Positions 1 through 12,117 are shown, counted from the stretch's first letter. The stretch is DNA of 64,000 nucleotides from Heterocephalus glaber (GCF_000247695.1 NW_004624743.1:8062800-8126799); one strand, 5' to 3'. Notes: a model not told the origin generated them from the letters alone. Program-made: numbers and translations.

Positions 1-20
1 GGGGGGGGGGGGGGGGGGGG
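1..20. repeat. 20-G homopolymer at the window start
   Basis: Bases 1-20 are all G, directly adjoining CpG-dense sequence. It may be a real G-run cut by the window edge or an assembly/sequencing artefact next to a gap. Confidence 0.9.
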
Positions 21-180
21 CGGTACTGAGCTTTGGAGGTGTCCGCGCGGCTAAGCGGACCTCACTGTGCCATGGGCGTGGCCTGGGACGGCCGCAGGAA
101 CTTCAAGCTGCTTGCCTTGCCTCACCGGGGCCGGTCTCTGGTCGCCCCAGCTTTGAGAGCGTCGGGTGGGGGTCTCTTTT
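21..180. other. CpG-dense segment at the window edge
   Basis: About 160 bp with many CpGs, abutting the G-run on one side and an antisense L1 3' end on the other. A short frame starting ATGGGCGTGG is open, but I recognise no product. It could be a promoter fragment, a retrocopy end or a misjoined piece. Confidence 0.4.
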
Positions 181-400
181 GGGTTTCTTATGTAAGAGTC
201 TGATTTAATTCATTTAGTATTACATTACAAGTTCCATCCATTTTCCCTCAAATGATATGATTTCATTATTCTTTGTGGCAGAATAGTATTCCATTATGTA
301 GACATACTGCATTTTCTTTATCCATTTGTCTTTTGATGAGCAACTAGGCTGTTTCCGGAATGCAGCTGTTGTGAGTTGTGCTGCTCCAAACTTTCAGGCA
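181..400 (-). mobile_element. L1 3' end, antisense to the plus strand
   Basis: The reverse complement shows the typical mammalian L1 3' end: a segment describing a short tract before 'TGGAATACTAT'-like sequence, then the TTAAATCAGACTCTTACATA-like end. It resembles the copy at 60.55-61.05 kb. Confidence 0.65.
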
Positions 401-1635
401 CCAGCAAGCACCCAGTGCACTATCTTTGTTGCTGGGTGTGGCAGAGGCCAGGTGTAGGAGCTTGGCCAGCTCTGCACAGTTTGGCACAGCTTTTCATGCA
501 CTTTAGCTTTTCAGAGGCTGCCTGTTCATGGTTCAACAAATAAAATTTAAAAATAGTTTCAGCCCACCTATATAGATTAGCACAATTCTTACTTCTGATA
601 GCTTTTGTGTCAGCTGTTGAGATTCTTTGACTCAGTAACCACAGTGACACTGCATTGCAGCTCAGGTTCTGGAGCTTTTTGTCCTTTGTTACGAGAGCTT
701 CCTTCCCTTCTTCCACTCACTTGGAGAAGCAGGAAGAACAACTAGGACAGTCTTTTTGTAGTTTGTTTCAGTTCCATGTCTTATTGCTTAATCTTGTTGA
801 AAGGTACAAAAGTGGGGGACCCTCAGCCCTCCCTCCACATTCTATCTACTGCTTTGTCAATAGCATTCACGACTAATAGCATTCCAAGGAATCTCTCCAT
901 AATACTGGATGCAAATTGTGGAACCCATGTCCTTCCTCTTTTAAAAACCCTTCACCAAAATTTACAAGCTAATTTGTTAGCTTGTTCTTGTTTCATGAAT
1001 GCTGCCAGAAGAGGAGAGACTCCTGAAGCACAGACAAAAGATGCTTGACAAAGCAAACACGAGGTCTGCAACACATCTGCATCATCTCCACAGTTCTGCA
1101 GGGGTGATGTGTTGTGGTCTCATGGATCAGATGCACACTGTGGGCTGCAGCTGAGGAACACTGAGCTTGGGGAATCTACCTCTTTTATAGCAAGCATTAA
1201 ACAAGAATACATTTTTGTTTCAAAGGATGAACCTTACCTTATCCTTCAAGGTTGCCTACTAAATCAGAACCTGAGAAACAGCCTGGGTAGAATAGCGTGG
1301 TTTTGAATTCCTGGTAAACCCAACTAGACGTGTATCAACATGTGAGACTCCTGGAAGACTCCCTCAGAACAACAATACTTTTTCATAACAGTTTCAGTTT
1401 TCAATATTTCTGAAAACATCAAAGCTATTTCTTAAAACTGCATAATTAACTTGTATTTACGTATACTTTAGTTCATTACTTCTGCTTGATTCCAGGTAAG
1501 GAGAATAATCATTTACTGTTATTTTGCAGAACCTTTCACTGGGATGGATATTTATTTTTCACTGAGATATTGTGAATGTAGAGTGCCATACACTCTATTA
1601 AAATAGTCAAGTATGTACTGAGTTTCTGGTTGATA

Positions 1636-1735
1636 CATATATATGGGTGTATGTATGTACTTATACAATACATAATAAACATTACATATTGCATATATAG
1701 TGTATTATATGTGCATATGTAGATACATATTAGTT
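1636..1735. repeat. A/T-rich (TA/CATA)n low-complexity DNA
   Basis: Alternating TATA, GTATGTATG and CATATA motifs over about 100 bp. Confidence 0.7.
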
Positions 1736-1739
1736 TTTC

Positions 1740-1850
1740 CAGTCCTTATGACAGCTCTTACTATTGATATTATTTTCATTAAAAACTGAAGAAACTGACC
1801 TAGAGGAGTTAAACAATTTTAACTCCAAGGGGGCCACCAGACACAGATTT
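1740..1850 (-). mobile_element. MIR-like SINE fragment
   Basis: Contains a 'GAAACTGACCTAGAGGAGTTAA'-type core similar to the MIR central region read in reverse; diverged. Confidence 0.4.
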
Positions 1851-2628
1851 CAGTTTGTAACTTTCTGATCACATCACATGATTGCTTTACCAATGTCGAC
1901 ATCATTGTAGACGTCATCATGAACGCTTAAGACTTTTATTAATATATAGTACATTATATATTACTGAAGACCTACAACATCATGATTACATAATAAAAAT
2001 AGCAAGATCAAGATGAGCGACTGCTTTCTTCCATATGACAGATTATAATCAGTTGCGTGTTGGTGCTTCAGTAGGACCCTTGCTTGCTCCTGCTTGGACA
2101 CACATGCCCCTTTACACCCCCTTCTTCGGCAGGACGCCTCACTGGGAGTGATGTGAGAGTGCTTTGTGGTTATTCAGGAGAGGCACCGAAATCATCCAGG
2201 ACCTTATACTTCAGGCCCAAATCTACTTGGCACAGTGAAGTTTCTGTAGCTCTTTCTGCTGTGCCCCAATGCCCTGATGTCTGTGGGGGTGTGGCCAGTC
2301 TTGTGGTGGTGTCAGACAAAGGAGAATGATCTACAACTATGGCAGGAAACCCTTTGCTCCCATAGAGCGTGTATGCTGAGACAGACTTCCATGCAGACAA
2401 GACCAAGGTCTCTTTTCTACTGTTTTCTCTCTCTTTTGTATCAGTATGATTCATGTTGGTGAGCTACGTATAGATTCTGTGTCTGTGTGTGGGTTGAGTG
2501 CGTAAATGCTGAATGTTAATTAGCGTTATATGCATGTATTTAGCTAAATTGACAAAAGCAAATAGTCTGTAATACTTAATGAAAACCATTTTATGCTTGA
2601 TATTTTTTTCTTAATAATAAAGAAGATT

Positions 2629-2726
2629 GGGCCAGGGATTTAGCTCAGTGGTTCTGCCCCTTTCCTCGTAAGCTCAGGGTTCCGAGTTCGATCCCCAGTA
2701 CCGAAAAAATAAAAATAAAAATAAAA
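2629..2726 (+). mobile_element. Young ID-type SINE with perfect 16-bp target-site duplication
   Basis: tRNA-Ala-derived head with A box (TTAGCTCAGTGGTT) and B box (GAGTTCGATCCCC) and an A-rich tail. Flanked by identical AATAATAAAGAAGATT copies at 2613-2628 and 2727-2742. Confidence 0.93.
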
Positions 2727-3351
2727 AATAATAAAGAAGATTCAAGCATTTTTTCTATTGATGATGTGGGGTTTTTTTGAAATTTACACATTCATGAAAT
2801 TCCACTGGTAGCTCCAGTGTACTTAACCAGATAGGCCCTGCTCTTTGTGAAAGAGCTTCAATATGCACCTGAATCTTATATTTTCCTTTGTGATATCCTT
2901 TATTTAACCCACAAAGATAGGTTGATGAAAGATCAATTTTATAGCAAGATAGTTTATTTAATATTACTGGTTGGACTATCACTTTTAGGGTTACACATAT
3001 TGCAAGAAACAAAATAAATGAAATTTCTTTTTGAATAATTGTCTAAAGACAAAAGGTAAGAATTTTAGCTTCCCTTTTCTCTTTTGTCCTCAGAAATTCA
3101 ACATTATGTTGAGTAAGAGTTTAAGAATATGTTCTAAACCCTCTACAGCAGTAGAGTTAAGCCATTTAAAAGACTGGAATAAGCAATACCTTCATCCTTA
3201 AAGTAGCCAATTTATTTGATGTGTGCTACATTATGTGATCAATCTCCATGTAATCATATTAATACGACTTTAGTGTTTGTAATAATTTGGTCAGGAGTGA
3301 ACTGAAATTCACCTCCTTTTATCTGTGGTGAAATAATAACACAGCAGAAAC

Positions 3352-3448
3352 AGGGATGTAGCTCAGCAGTGGACTGCTTGCCTAGCATGCACCAGGCCCT
3401 GGGTTTCATCCTCAGCAACACACACACACACTCACACTCATACACACT
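3352..3448 (+). mobile_element. Older ID-like SINE with CA-rich tail
   Basis: Shows GATGTAGCTCAGCAGTGG and CTGGGTTTCATCCTCAGCA, the A and B box regions of a tRNA-Ala SINE, followed by a (CA)n tail at 3418-3448. Confidence 0.8.
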
Positions 3449-3904
3449 AATAATAGTAACAAGGCAGCAGATGTTGTAGGAAAGTATATTCAAAGTATTT
3501 AAGAGAACTAATTAATGCTTTTAGTGCTGCTTCCCTTGATTTGACTCTTGGCTCAGTGGAAGGACAATGGCCATGCATCCCTGGTCACCTCATGTGCCTC
3601 ACAGTGGTAGTTTCTACTGCTTCCTATGTGGTACCTTGAATTTGAGATTTCTCTTCACATGAGCAGATTCTTATTTGAGGTAAAACTTACACAGAGTGAA
3701 ACACGTGTATCTTAAATCTGCACATAAGTGAGTGAAAAAGCCTCTTTGTGCCCTTCCCTTCAGGCCCCAGCCCAAAGCACCCAGCATTCTAACATCTACC
3801 AACACACATGAGTTTCATGCCTTCTTGAGCTGCATAAAATGGGATTATACAGTGTCTTCTCTCGGTGCCAGGTTCTTTCTACTCAACGCAGTTTTTGTTG
3901 TGTT

Positions 3905-3995
3905 TTGTTTTGTTCTGTGGTGCGGAGGATGGAATCTAGGTCCCCTCACTGCTAGGCAAGTGCTGAGCTACACTTCTGAGCTATACTTCCAGCCC
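3905..3995 (-). mobile_element. Older ID-like SINE, antisense
   Basis: The reverse complement shows the ID pattern (GGGCTGGAAGTATAGCTCAG, TGAGGGGACCTAGATTCCAT). T-rich sequence at its left end corresponds to the tail. Confidence 0.7.
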
Positions 3996-4188
3996 TCAGC
4001 ATAGTTCTTGTGTAAGTTTTAATGAGTTACTTTTAATAATTGTTATCACAATTAGCACCAAAATTGGTTACATTCTATTGTTTCTAATGTGTCAAATCAG
4101 CTATATATAATTTTCTAATTCTGAATTCTATTCCATATATATAAATTTCTAATTTTTAAAATTCTAAAACAGAAGTTCAATACAACCC

Positions 4189-4213
4189 TTCTCTCTCTCC
4201 TCTCTCTCTCTCA
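4189..4213. repeat. (CT)n microsatellite
   Basis: CTCTCTCTCC repeats over about 25 bp. Confidence 0.8.
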
Positions 4214-4214
4214 A

Positions 4215-4385
4215 TAATTAAGGATTGATCCTAGGTAGTGTGAAACTATCTCCCCAGCCCTTTAAAATTTATTTTTTATTTATTTTGTGACCGAGTCTCC
4301 CTAAATTTTGCAGGCTGGCCTTGAACTTGTAATCCTCCTGCCCCAGCCTTCAGAGTAGTGAGATTTAGGTGTGTGTCACTGAGTT
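4215..4385 (-). mobile_element. Composite SINE: B1-like monomer plus ID-like part
   Basis: Read on the minus strand, a 7SL-derived monomer (4385-4290, with AGGCTGGGGCAGGAGGATTA and AAGGCCAGCCTG) is followed by an A/T linker and an ID-like tRNA part (4262-4215, GGGCTGGGGAGATAG). Same order as at 57.97-58.17 kb. Confidence 0.65.
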
Positions 4386-4659
4386 TTGCTCAGGGATATT
4401 TCCTCATATTTCTATCCTTACCTGTAAAGCGGATTAAGCAAAAGACACACTGTTTAAAAAATGTAAATCATTCTTCTGTTTTCTTTTTTAATTATTAAAT
4501 TTGAAGGACAAATCTGGATGGGGCTTTTGGGGAGAGACAGTAGAATGTATTTATTTGTTTATTTTCTGTAGACTTCTGAAGTAGGAAATGTGGTGTCCTT
4601 TATTCTTTTCCTTTCTCCTCTTTGCTTCCTTACTTCCCCTCCTTTTCCTTTCTTCCCTG

Positions 4660-4735
4660 TTTGCACTGCTATGGATGGAAGCAGGGCTCCACAATGAGCA
4701 AGTGCTGCCCCTGAGCTTCACTCCCAGGCTCCCAG
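4660..4735 (-). mobile_element. Diverged ID-like SINE fragment
   Basis: The reverse complement reads CTGGGAGTGAAGCTCAGGGG, then GAGCCCTGCTTCCATCC; a weak match to the ID family. Confidence 0.35.
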
Positions 4736-5699
4736 TATGTTTTGTGATTTGGTCAAATACTTTCTTTGATATGTTTTTAAAATTATGCAAATGTGTACTA
4801 ATAAAAGAAGAAATGAAAAAAGTAGGATCTGGTGCACATAAAGTGTGTAAATCAGGATGCAAAAGGCAGAAAAATTGGGAAGAACAACAGGCTATTTTGT
4901 GTCTTCTAAATTTTCCTTGGAAACTTAGCAGATGATTAGGAAGGGCTAGATAGCAATGTCATCTCTACGACATTTCAGCTGATCATTATGGATGCAGAAG
5001 TTGGTAAGGATGACCTGTATTCTGTGTCTTAATAGTACAGCGGGACTGGTCACATGTGGAAGCAGCTGACAAGGACAAATGAACAAGGTAGCTGTCAGTT
5101 CCACAGATATTGAGCCCAGATCCTTAGATTTTAAAGTCTTAATGTTAGATGCCCCAGTAGGATAAGTATGTTTTTGAGCAAATAAATATTGAATCCAAGC
5201 TAAATAATGCTGGGAAAATGGCAAAGAAAACCTAAATAGTTTTAGGAAAATCTTGGTTCAATCACGGTGAACCTCTTTGGTGTTGTTCTTTGGCTGGCTA
5301 ATGTAACCAATAGGCAAAGTACTAACCTTAAAATTAGAGTCTTACCACCCACAGAAGGCCACAGAGTCTTTCTAAACCTGGAAAGGCAGGAGGCAAAGCT
5401 GTCAGGCCCAAGCCTGCTCTGGGCTCCACAGTTCCAAAGCCTTCTTCAGTCTGAGAAGTTCCTATAAAGCGTTTGGGGGGTGGAATTTGTGTTTCTGCGG
5501 AAGGCTTTTTTCCCTAAATTAAAGCCTTTTGCTAAAAATAAGTAGCATATTTATATAGTTCAAATACCAAAGCAATATTAAAAAGAATATGTTGTCAAGT
5601 CTTTCTTTTACCCCCCAGCTCTGCCACCAATTAGCCATAACTAACTGGTTTCTTTGTATATCCTTCCAGTCTTTATGCAAATATAAGGGCATTTATTAT

Positions 5700-5900
5700 T
5701 TTCCCCTTCAACCTTTTTCTTAATGTAACCTACTGTATATGTGATTCCATTACTGTTTTGTGTTCGATCTAATGATGCAAGTCTTCCCTATCAGGATGGA
5801 GGTTTTGGCTGGTTTCATGCTTGTTTAACGGTTAGAATATTCCATTGTGCAGACACACTACCATTTATTTAAGCACCCTTTACAGATGGACATTTTACCT
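5700..5900 (-). mobile_element. Possible ancient L1-like 3' end fragment
   Basis: The plus strand has GAATATTCCATTGTGCAGAC, then ACTACCATTTATTTAAGCAC and GATGGACATTTTACC, the usual antisense L1/old-repeat pattern; diverged. Confidence 0.35.
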
Positions 5901-7680
5901 ATGTTTTAATTAAAACTTCTACACATGTGAACTCTTGTGTACAAGCAGGCTTGTGTTTCCAGGCAGGGCTCTTATTTGGAGAGAGTAAAATACCATCTTA
6001 TATAGATAGAATAAAGGCTTGAAGGAGGCAATTCTCTGCAACTTTTGCTCCTAGAAAGTCTGTGCTGATAGACTTAGTGCTGACAGCTAGAGACTTGGAG
6101 TTGAAAACTTGCATGGCAGATGTGCTGTGAGCATCAACAAAACGGGTATATCCAATTGTCTTTCGGGAAAGGATGTGATGTCATCAAGAAAAAATTTAAA
6201 AAGCACACTGACACCACCATAGAAAACTCACCCTCCTTTTACTACTGTGTCACATAGTGGAGTGAAGTGACTTTCAGAAGAGTAGCTCACATTCTGGGGA
6301 TCGGCACCCATACATTCTTACAGTCTCAGGGTCACCATGAGAGTTAATGACACACCCTGGCTGTTACAGAAAACCAGTACATAAAGAGAATCAGTAACTT
6401 GACAAATATTACTTCACTTGTGAGGGGTCAAGCTGGCCTGCTTCTCAGCCAGCAACTCTGGAAACCCTGCTCCCTGTCACAGTGCCATCAGGAAGGTGAA
6501 AGAAGGCAGTGTGGGCCACGTCCTTTGGGGCGGACGTGTTCAGTGTGTGAGTGTTGCGCCCTCACTGGCAGACCAGCTCCCGCTTCTGTTTGCTAGGTTG
6601 TCCCTGCCCGCAGCACTGGTTCCCTTCATGTGGAGGGGAGGACAGGTCAGTGGAGCTGATGCGAACCCGCACTGTGGCTCTGGAGGGCCTAACTATTGGC
6701 CCTGCAGCATGGAATCGCCCCACTGGTGGTTCACGTTTCCTCACTTTCAGCTGGGCCTTGGCACATCACTGCATTTGCCTGACAGCAAGACTTGGCCGGT
6801 AGGGAGGAGTCTAGGAGGGAGGAGTAGAGGAGAGGATCTTCCCGAGTCTGAGGCAATCAAGCCTGGGTGAGGTGGAACTAGTAGCCAAATCGGAAACTTT
6901 AGGGCCACCAACTGTGAATACTGTCCCTCTCGTTTTCCCAGTTCTGCCTCTTAGGGAAAGGTCCCCTGGGAGAGAGGCTGTGCCTGAGAGAGGAGAGATG
7001 AAGGAGAGTTGCAGACATTTGTCTCAGGTCACAGGGTCCATTGCAATTCAAGGGAGCCAGGGGGGAACTGGACTTTGCTTTCCTCTTTCATCACTGGGTC
7101 TCTCTTAGAAGGCAGTACAGGTAACACATGGGAAAGACGTCACAGTACGAGGCAAACAAAATGGCAACAAGCATCTCCTCAGTTCACAAAATGAAAATTC
7201 AGATGCTCTGTCCTGAACAATTTCCCTTTGTCAATTTCAGTGACTCTATTTAATCCAGACCCTCACACATTACTGAAATTAAAGAACTGCATCCAATTTG
7301 GGCCTTGGGGCACCAAGTGCCATCCTTGGTCATTGGTTGGGATGGTCAACATCTGCGTTTTGCTTCAGGAAGGTCACTAGACCTTCTTTTCTGTAAACAT
7401 GTTCAGGTACCACCTGTCCTTTTGAAAAACCTCCTTTGTTCCCTGGTCTTGGGTCCCGCTAGGCCCCTCAACCAGCTCCCTTACTTTACTCGCCAAGGGT
7501 TGTGAAACATTAGTCCTTAATTTCTGCCAGAGATTTCTCAACGTCTGCCACACAACCTCTTGGGGGTGTCTCCTGCCTCCCGCACCATTCTACTGAAATG
7601 CTACCCCAACTCTCACTCAAAAGCAAGCAGAATCTTCCTCTCCTCTGGACCCAATAAAGCCTTTGACACTGCTGTGTCTT

Positions 7681-7703
7681 CTTTTTGTTGTTGTTGTTGT
7701 TGA
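7681..7703. repeat. (GTT)n microsatellite
   Basis: TTTTTGTTGTTGTTGTTGTTG. Confidence 0.85.
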
Positions 7704-8151
7704 ATCCTGTCCTTGCCTTGGCTGTGCTTTGGTTTTCTTTCGTCTGACATCTCGGTTTTGACCTCTTCTCTGGATATTTTCTCCTGTTCCCATCTTCCGT
7801 CTTCTACATTCTCTTCTGAGCTACCTCTTCCTTCTCCCTTTGCCTTTCTCCTAGACAAGCTCATTCACGGGCTTAGCTTTCCCACTTACCTCCCTCTTAC
7901 TTTACCTTCGGCATTAACCGAACCCCAAGTGCAAGTCTATATTTCAACATTCCTATGGGTAGAAATCAAACTCCACATGCTGACACTGGAATTCGTTACC
8001 TTCCTCATGTGGTACTGCCCTCTCCATTTCCAATTTGTGTATTACTAGGATCCTAATCATTTAAGATCAGAACTGTAAACCTTTACTCCCATTAACTTAA
8101 TCATTTGCTGGGTTCTGACAATTATATCTCCATTAAACCTTTCAAATAATT

Positions 8152-8230
8152 TTTTTTGGTACTGGAAATTGAACTCAAGACCTTGTGTTTGCCAGGCAGG
8201 TGTGGCACCTCTGAGCTAAATCCCTGGCCC
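8152..8230 (-). mobile_element. Young-type ID SINE, antisense
   Basis: TTTTTTTTGGTACTGG through GAGCTAAATCCCTGGCCC is the reverse complement of the ID family here. Flanks TCAAATAATT (8142-8151) and TCAAATGATT (8231-8240) form a target-site duplication with one mismatch. Confidence 0.85.
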
Positions 8231-8470
8231 TCAAATGATTTCTTGAACCCAAGACATCTTAACTTGCAATTAATCAGACCCCCAACCAACCCTTCCCACC
8301 TTGTTTCTAACCCTTCCCCTCCTCAGGGCTGCACTTTATCCCCAGAGTGTGGTCCACAATTCCTGTACATTTGTCTCTCCCTTTCTCATCTCTGTTCCTT
8401 TGTATTTAGTATTTCTTTCTTATAAGATGCTCTCATAATTGCAGAGCCTGATGACAAATGAAAGTGTGAG

Positions 8471-8569
8471 GGCCAGGGATTTAGCTCAGTGGTTCTACCA
8501 CCTGCCCTGCAAATGCAAGGACCTGAGTTTGATCCTCAGTACCAAAAAAAAAAAAAAAAAAGAAAGAAA
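8471..8569 (+). mobile_element. Young-type ID SINE
   Basis: GGCCAGGGATTTAGCTCAGT through GATCCTCAGTACC followed by an A-run tail. The target-site duplication is not clear. Confidence 0.88.
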
Positions 8570-9674
8570 GGAAAATGTCGCAATCTTTGTTGGAAAGGCA
8601 GGAAAAAGGCTCCATCTCTTAAAATTACCAAAACACAAACCTTTTCCTTTTCCTACTTTTTCTCCTCCACACGGATATTGGCTCTATTGTTCCATGTGAC
8701 TTCACTATGAAACACAAGCTCCCAGATAAAATTGCTAAGGATTTTGAGATGGTCAGAGTAGAGCACCAAGCTCGACAGAGGGCAGGCCAGTGTGTGACTG
8801 TGGGGGTCACATGCCCAGACGCGTCTGCTCTTGTCCTTCTGGCCCTTTCTTGCTCCAGCCCATCCTCTGGAATCAAGTATTACCTAGTGTCCACACTGGG
8901 ACATGCTCCAATTTACTCCCAAGGAGGCCAAGTGGTTTCCTTATAGCATCTTGTAGCGTCTGTCTTCTGTGAGTCTGTAGGTTTCCTCAAAGAAGGGGCT
9001 ACATCTTCATTCATCCTGGAATGCATCACCTAAGTTGCATGAGATTCTTGAACAATAAAACTTGCCAGCAGGGCTGTCACTGGATGCTGTCTCCTGGAGC
9101 CAGATTTCTTTTTTCCAGAGCAAGACTCTGGAAATTATTGCTGGAGTCCAGGTTCTCTGGCTGCCCAGCACTGCCTTCTTGTTTTCCTTTTCAGTTTCTA
9201 AATTAATCTTTGCATCCATCTTTTTTCATCAGACAAATGATAGAGCCTTTATTCCCTCTTTTCCTAAGCCTGTAAGAAGGCAGATCAGAGGTACCGTATG
9301 TAGAAGGCGACTAAAACCTTCTCAAGCAATCCAGACCTCAGCAGAGGCTCCACAGCTGTTACTCTTCACAGTACTGTATCGATCTTTTAAGGGATATTCC
9401 CTTTAGAAACTGTAACTGGTCATAGTCATGGACTATTTTATAGTCTTTTTATGTGTCTGAATCTACTCATTTGCTCAAATATTTAGATGCAAAGTCTGTG
9501 TTTTCAAACTTTTTTGATTAAAAAAACATTTGATAAAAAGAAATGTTTCTGGAAATACATTTTGCCTCTTTTGGTTTGAACAATAATTTAACTTATTTCA
9601 TGGTACTGCTTTTTATAATGACGTCTGGAAAATTTTGTGTTTAATCAGATAGTCAAAGATCTTCATAGAGCTGC

Positions 9675-9680
9675 TTTATT
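9675..9680 (-). terminator. Candidate distal AATAAA downstream of MEF2C
   Basis: TTTATT on the plus strand gives AATAAA on the minus strand, about 400 nt beyond the main candidate site. The downstream sequence is only weakly U-rich, so it could be a distal alternative or unused. Confidence 0.3.
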
Positions 9681-10044
9681 GATATAAGAAGTTGAACCGT
9701 TTGGTAATAGAGAAGGGAATCAAGACCTGGAGGGAAGGGGAAGAGGCAGAAGAAGAATTAAGCTGTGTTATGGACGTGGACCGACTCGGCGCAATGCATG
9801 TGATCGTTATGCCCTGCAAGCATGGGCTAATAAGAACAAAAGAATGTTAAACTTCCCGCGCCAGCTGAATACTGCATCACCCTAAGAACTGGTATCCAGT
9901 CCACACCCCTCCTGGGCACGGATACACAGATCCATCTTTTCAGATACTCTGAGTTAAAAACTGAGAAAAACCATTTTTGCTTGGGGATAAGTTGCTTTTT
10001 CAAAACACGACAAAGTGGAATCCGTTGAAAGAGCCAAACATGAG

Positions 10045-10097
10045 TTTAAAAAACACACCACAGACACTGCATCACTAGGAAAGCCAGTAACTTTACT
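10045..10097 (-). terminator. MEF2C: Probable main MEF2C poly(A) site (AGTAAA plus GU-rich element)
   Basis: On the minus strand the variant hexamer AGTAAA (10097-10092) is followed 20-45 nt later by a GU/U-rich stretch (TGTCTGTGGTGTGTTTTTT, about 10067-10049). This is the arrangement of a functional vertebrate poly(A) site, with cleavage expected near 10070-10080. The resulting 3' UTR length (about 4.4 kb) is plausible for MEF2C. Confidence 0.65.
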
Positions 10098-10644
10098 GAA
10101 TTGTCTGCAAAATACAAATTATACCTTATTTCCAGCAGGAGAAACTTTTGAAAATTTCCCACTTTAATTCACTACAGACAGCTGAATTAAGTCCCTTGAG
10201 ATACACAGATGTGGTTTAACTTAGTTATAACATCTTGTCATCTAGTGGCGGCAAAGTCCTGCTTATGCCGCTGTGAGCCTCTATTTGAATATTTGTTGCA
10301 AATGCTTGTATGCCCTCATTTACAAGCTAGTTTAATTACTGTCATTGAATGGAAACAAGTCCCCAGGAAAAGGAAAAAAAAAAGAAGGAAAATGATACAG
10401 CAAACCATTAGAAGCAAGGCAAGTGCTACACCTACAGTGACCCCGGTCCACTTGCTTCAAGAGTGCGCTGACGCTGCGTTCCAATCACAATGGAACCCGC
10501 CACACAGCTGACCTCTCCAGATCAAACCGAGGTACGAACCACTTTGAGGTATGAACAGGGCAGGCAAAGTACAATACCCAATTATGAAAGGAACCAAAAT
10601 GGACAAATTGAGTGTAGAAGATATGTGGGTTGGATTGCTCCGCA

Positions 10645-10653
10645 TCTTTGGTT
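10645..10653 (-). promoter_or_regulatory. MEF2C: miR-9 seed match (9-nt match)
   Basis: The mRNA strand reads AACCAAAGA, an 8mer seed site extended by one more paired base. The match is exact; function is inferred. Confidence 0.5.
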
Positions 10654-12035
10654 AAAACATATTAAGAAAAGCCTTTCATTACATCTGTGGTCAGAAGCAT
10701 CTGAACAGACACTAGTGTTCCAGCAATCTTCAGAAGATTTCTAGTGGCAGGAAATTAACGCCACACAAGTGATGACACCCAGGCATATGGCAGAGAGGAG
10801 AACAGATGAAGTATGCCATGCTTAGGCAACAGGCTTTTTGAGGGTTCAAGTGGCTTCTTCTTTTAAAAAAAAATGTAAAGAAAGAAACACAAAGCATTTA
10901 CTCTCTGGAAAAGCAAACAGAAGGGATAAAGGGGTCAAAAACCTAACTCAAAGAAAAGGCTGGGCATGGAAGGAAAATAAATACCTAAGTGTGTGAGAGG
11001 GCAGGCATTCTTTTAAAAAGTGAATTGGGATTTTTTTTTAAATCCTCACTTCAGTTAACTTTTATGCAATCTAAGGATGTCAGGCATTCTCATATTCATC
11101 ATTACAAAATGTTAAATTCCACCTCTGGAAAAAATAAGCCTTTTACTAAAAAACACAACTTTTAAAAAGGTTGAAATGAACAGCCTCCACACTCCAATGC
11201 ATACAATATACAGGTTGTGCAGCTGGTGTATATTGTACCACTGTTACCAGTATGTAAGCTTAATATTACCCCAAATCTTTTAAAATAGGATTAGCTCTAA
11301 CAATACCTGTAGCTGTGTAAAATGCCACCTATGTTTCTGTGACTGGCAATGAAGAATGTTGTCTCAAATGTGGCTCTAGGACGGGTAAGGTAAAATCATA
11401 TACTCCCCCCGAGGGCTCTGTCCTAACCTCTTGGACACAAAGGGTTTGCTGTGATAGAAACCACACTAGCTTTGCAAATACAATAAACAGTAAATTACAG
11501 AAAAGGCATAGGGTAAAGATAAGACAGTGACTGCTTACAGAAAGTGACTCATCATAATAAAAATTGTGCTTCTTCTCATTAAACCATCTTTAGAAAGTCT
11601 CAGATTATCCCTTCGCTATCTTGCCATCACTGCGTGTGAACTCAGTAGTAGGAACAAGAGATGACTGGCATCCATGTTCAGGTGATTCTGTTCTTTTTGT
11701 GTTCTTACGGAACTACTGTCAGAACTGCTATAAATAGCCAAGGCTTCTGCTGGTACTTTAGCTTACTTATCTTCAGCAATAGAAATTCATGTTTTCTTTG
11801 TCGCTGAGGCAAATTGCAGGTAAAAAATTAATATGGCTATTTCTTCATATTTTTATGTAATGACCCTTTCCCACCCACTGGTGAGATTCTGATACTGGTA
11901 AATGAAAATGTTTTGAAAATGGCGAGGAACGTTTGTGATATGCTTGCATATTTAATACACATTAAGTTGTAAAGATGACTTGTGAGCATGGGATCAAGTC
12001 TCTGATGAAGAAAATGATTTTCTTATTTTTCCTCT

Positions 12036-12069
<34 letters not shown>

Positions 12070-12117
12070 TGTATGAGAAAGAGAGACACAGAGAGAGACG
12101 GGGAGAGGGAGAGAGTT
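12036..12117 (-). repeat. MEF2C: CU-rich tract followed by a CA repeat in the 3' UTR
   Basis: The plus strand shows a (TG)n run at 12036-12073 followed by GA-rich sequence to about 12115. In the mRNA this is a CU-rich segment and then a long CA repeat, potential binding sites for PTB and hnRNP L respectively. Confidence 0.8.

Larger units (their letters stand above)
1..10074. other. 3' flank of MEF2C, no supported gene
   Basis: Apart from the listed repeats I see no exon or RNA gene. 401-2612 is mostly unique sequence with an A/T-rich low-complexity block (1636-1735) and a MIR-like piece (about 1740-1850). 5.7-5.9 kb resembles an old L1 3' end. 6.4-7.1 kb is GC-richer unique sequence with overlapping short ORFs but no conserved domain. 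7.2-8.1 kb is pyrimidine-rich. 9.0-10.0 kb shows nothing specific except the distal AATAAA. Confidence 0.75.

Noticed and set aside
5532..5541. MEF2-binding consensus CTAAAAATAA, which might suggest autoregulation
   Set aside because: Degenerate A/T-rich 10-mers of this kind (another at about 40655) are expected several times by chance in 64 kb of A/T-rich DNA.
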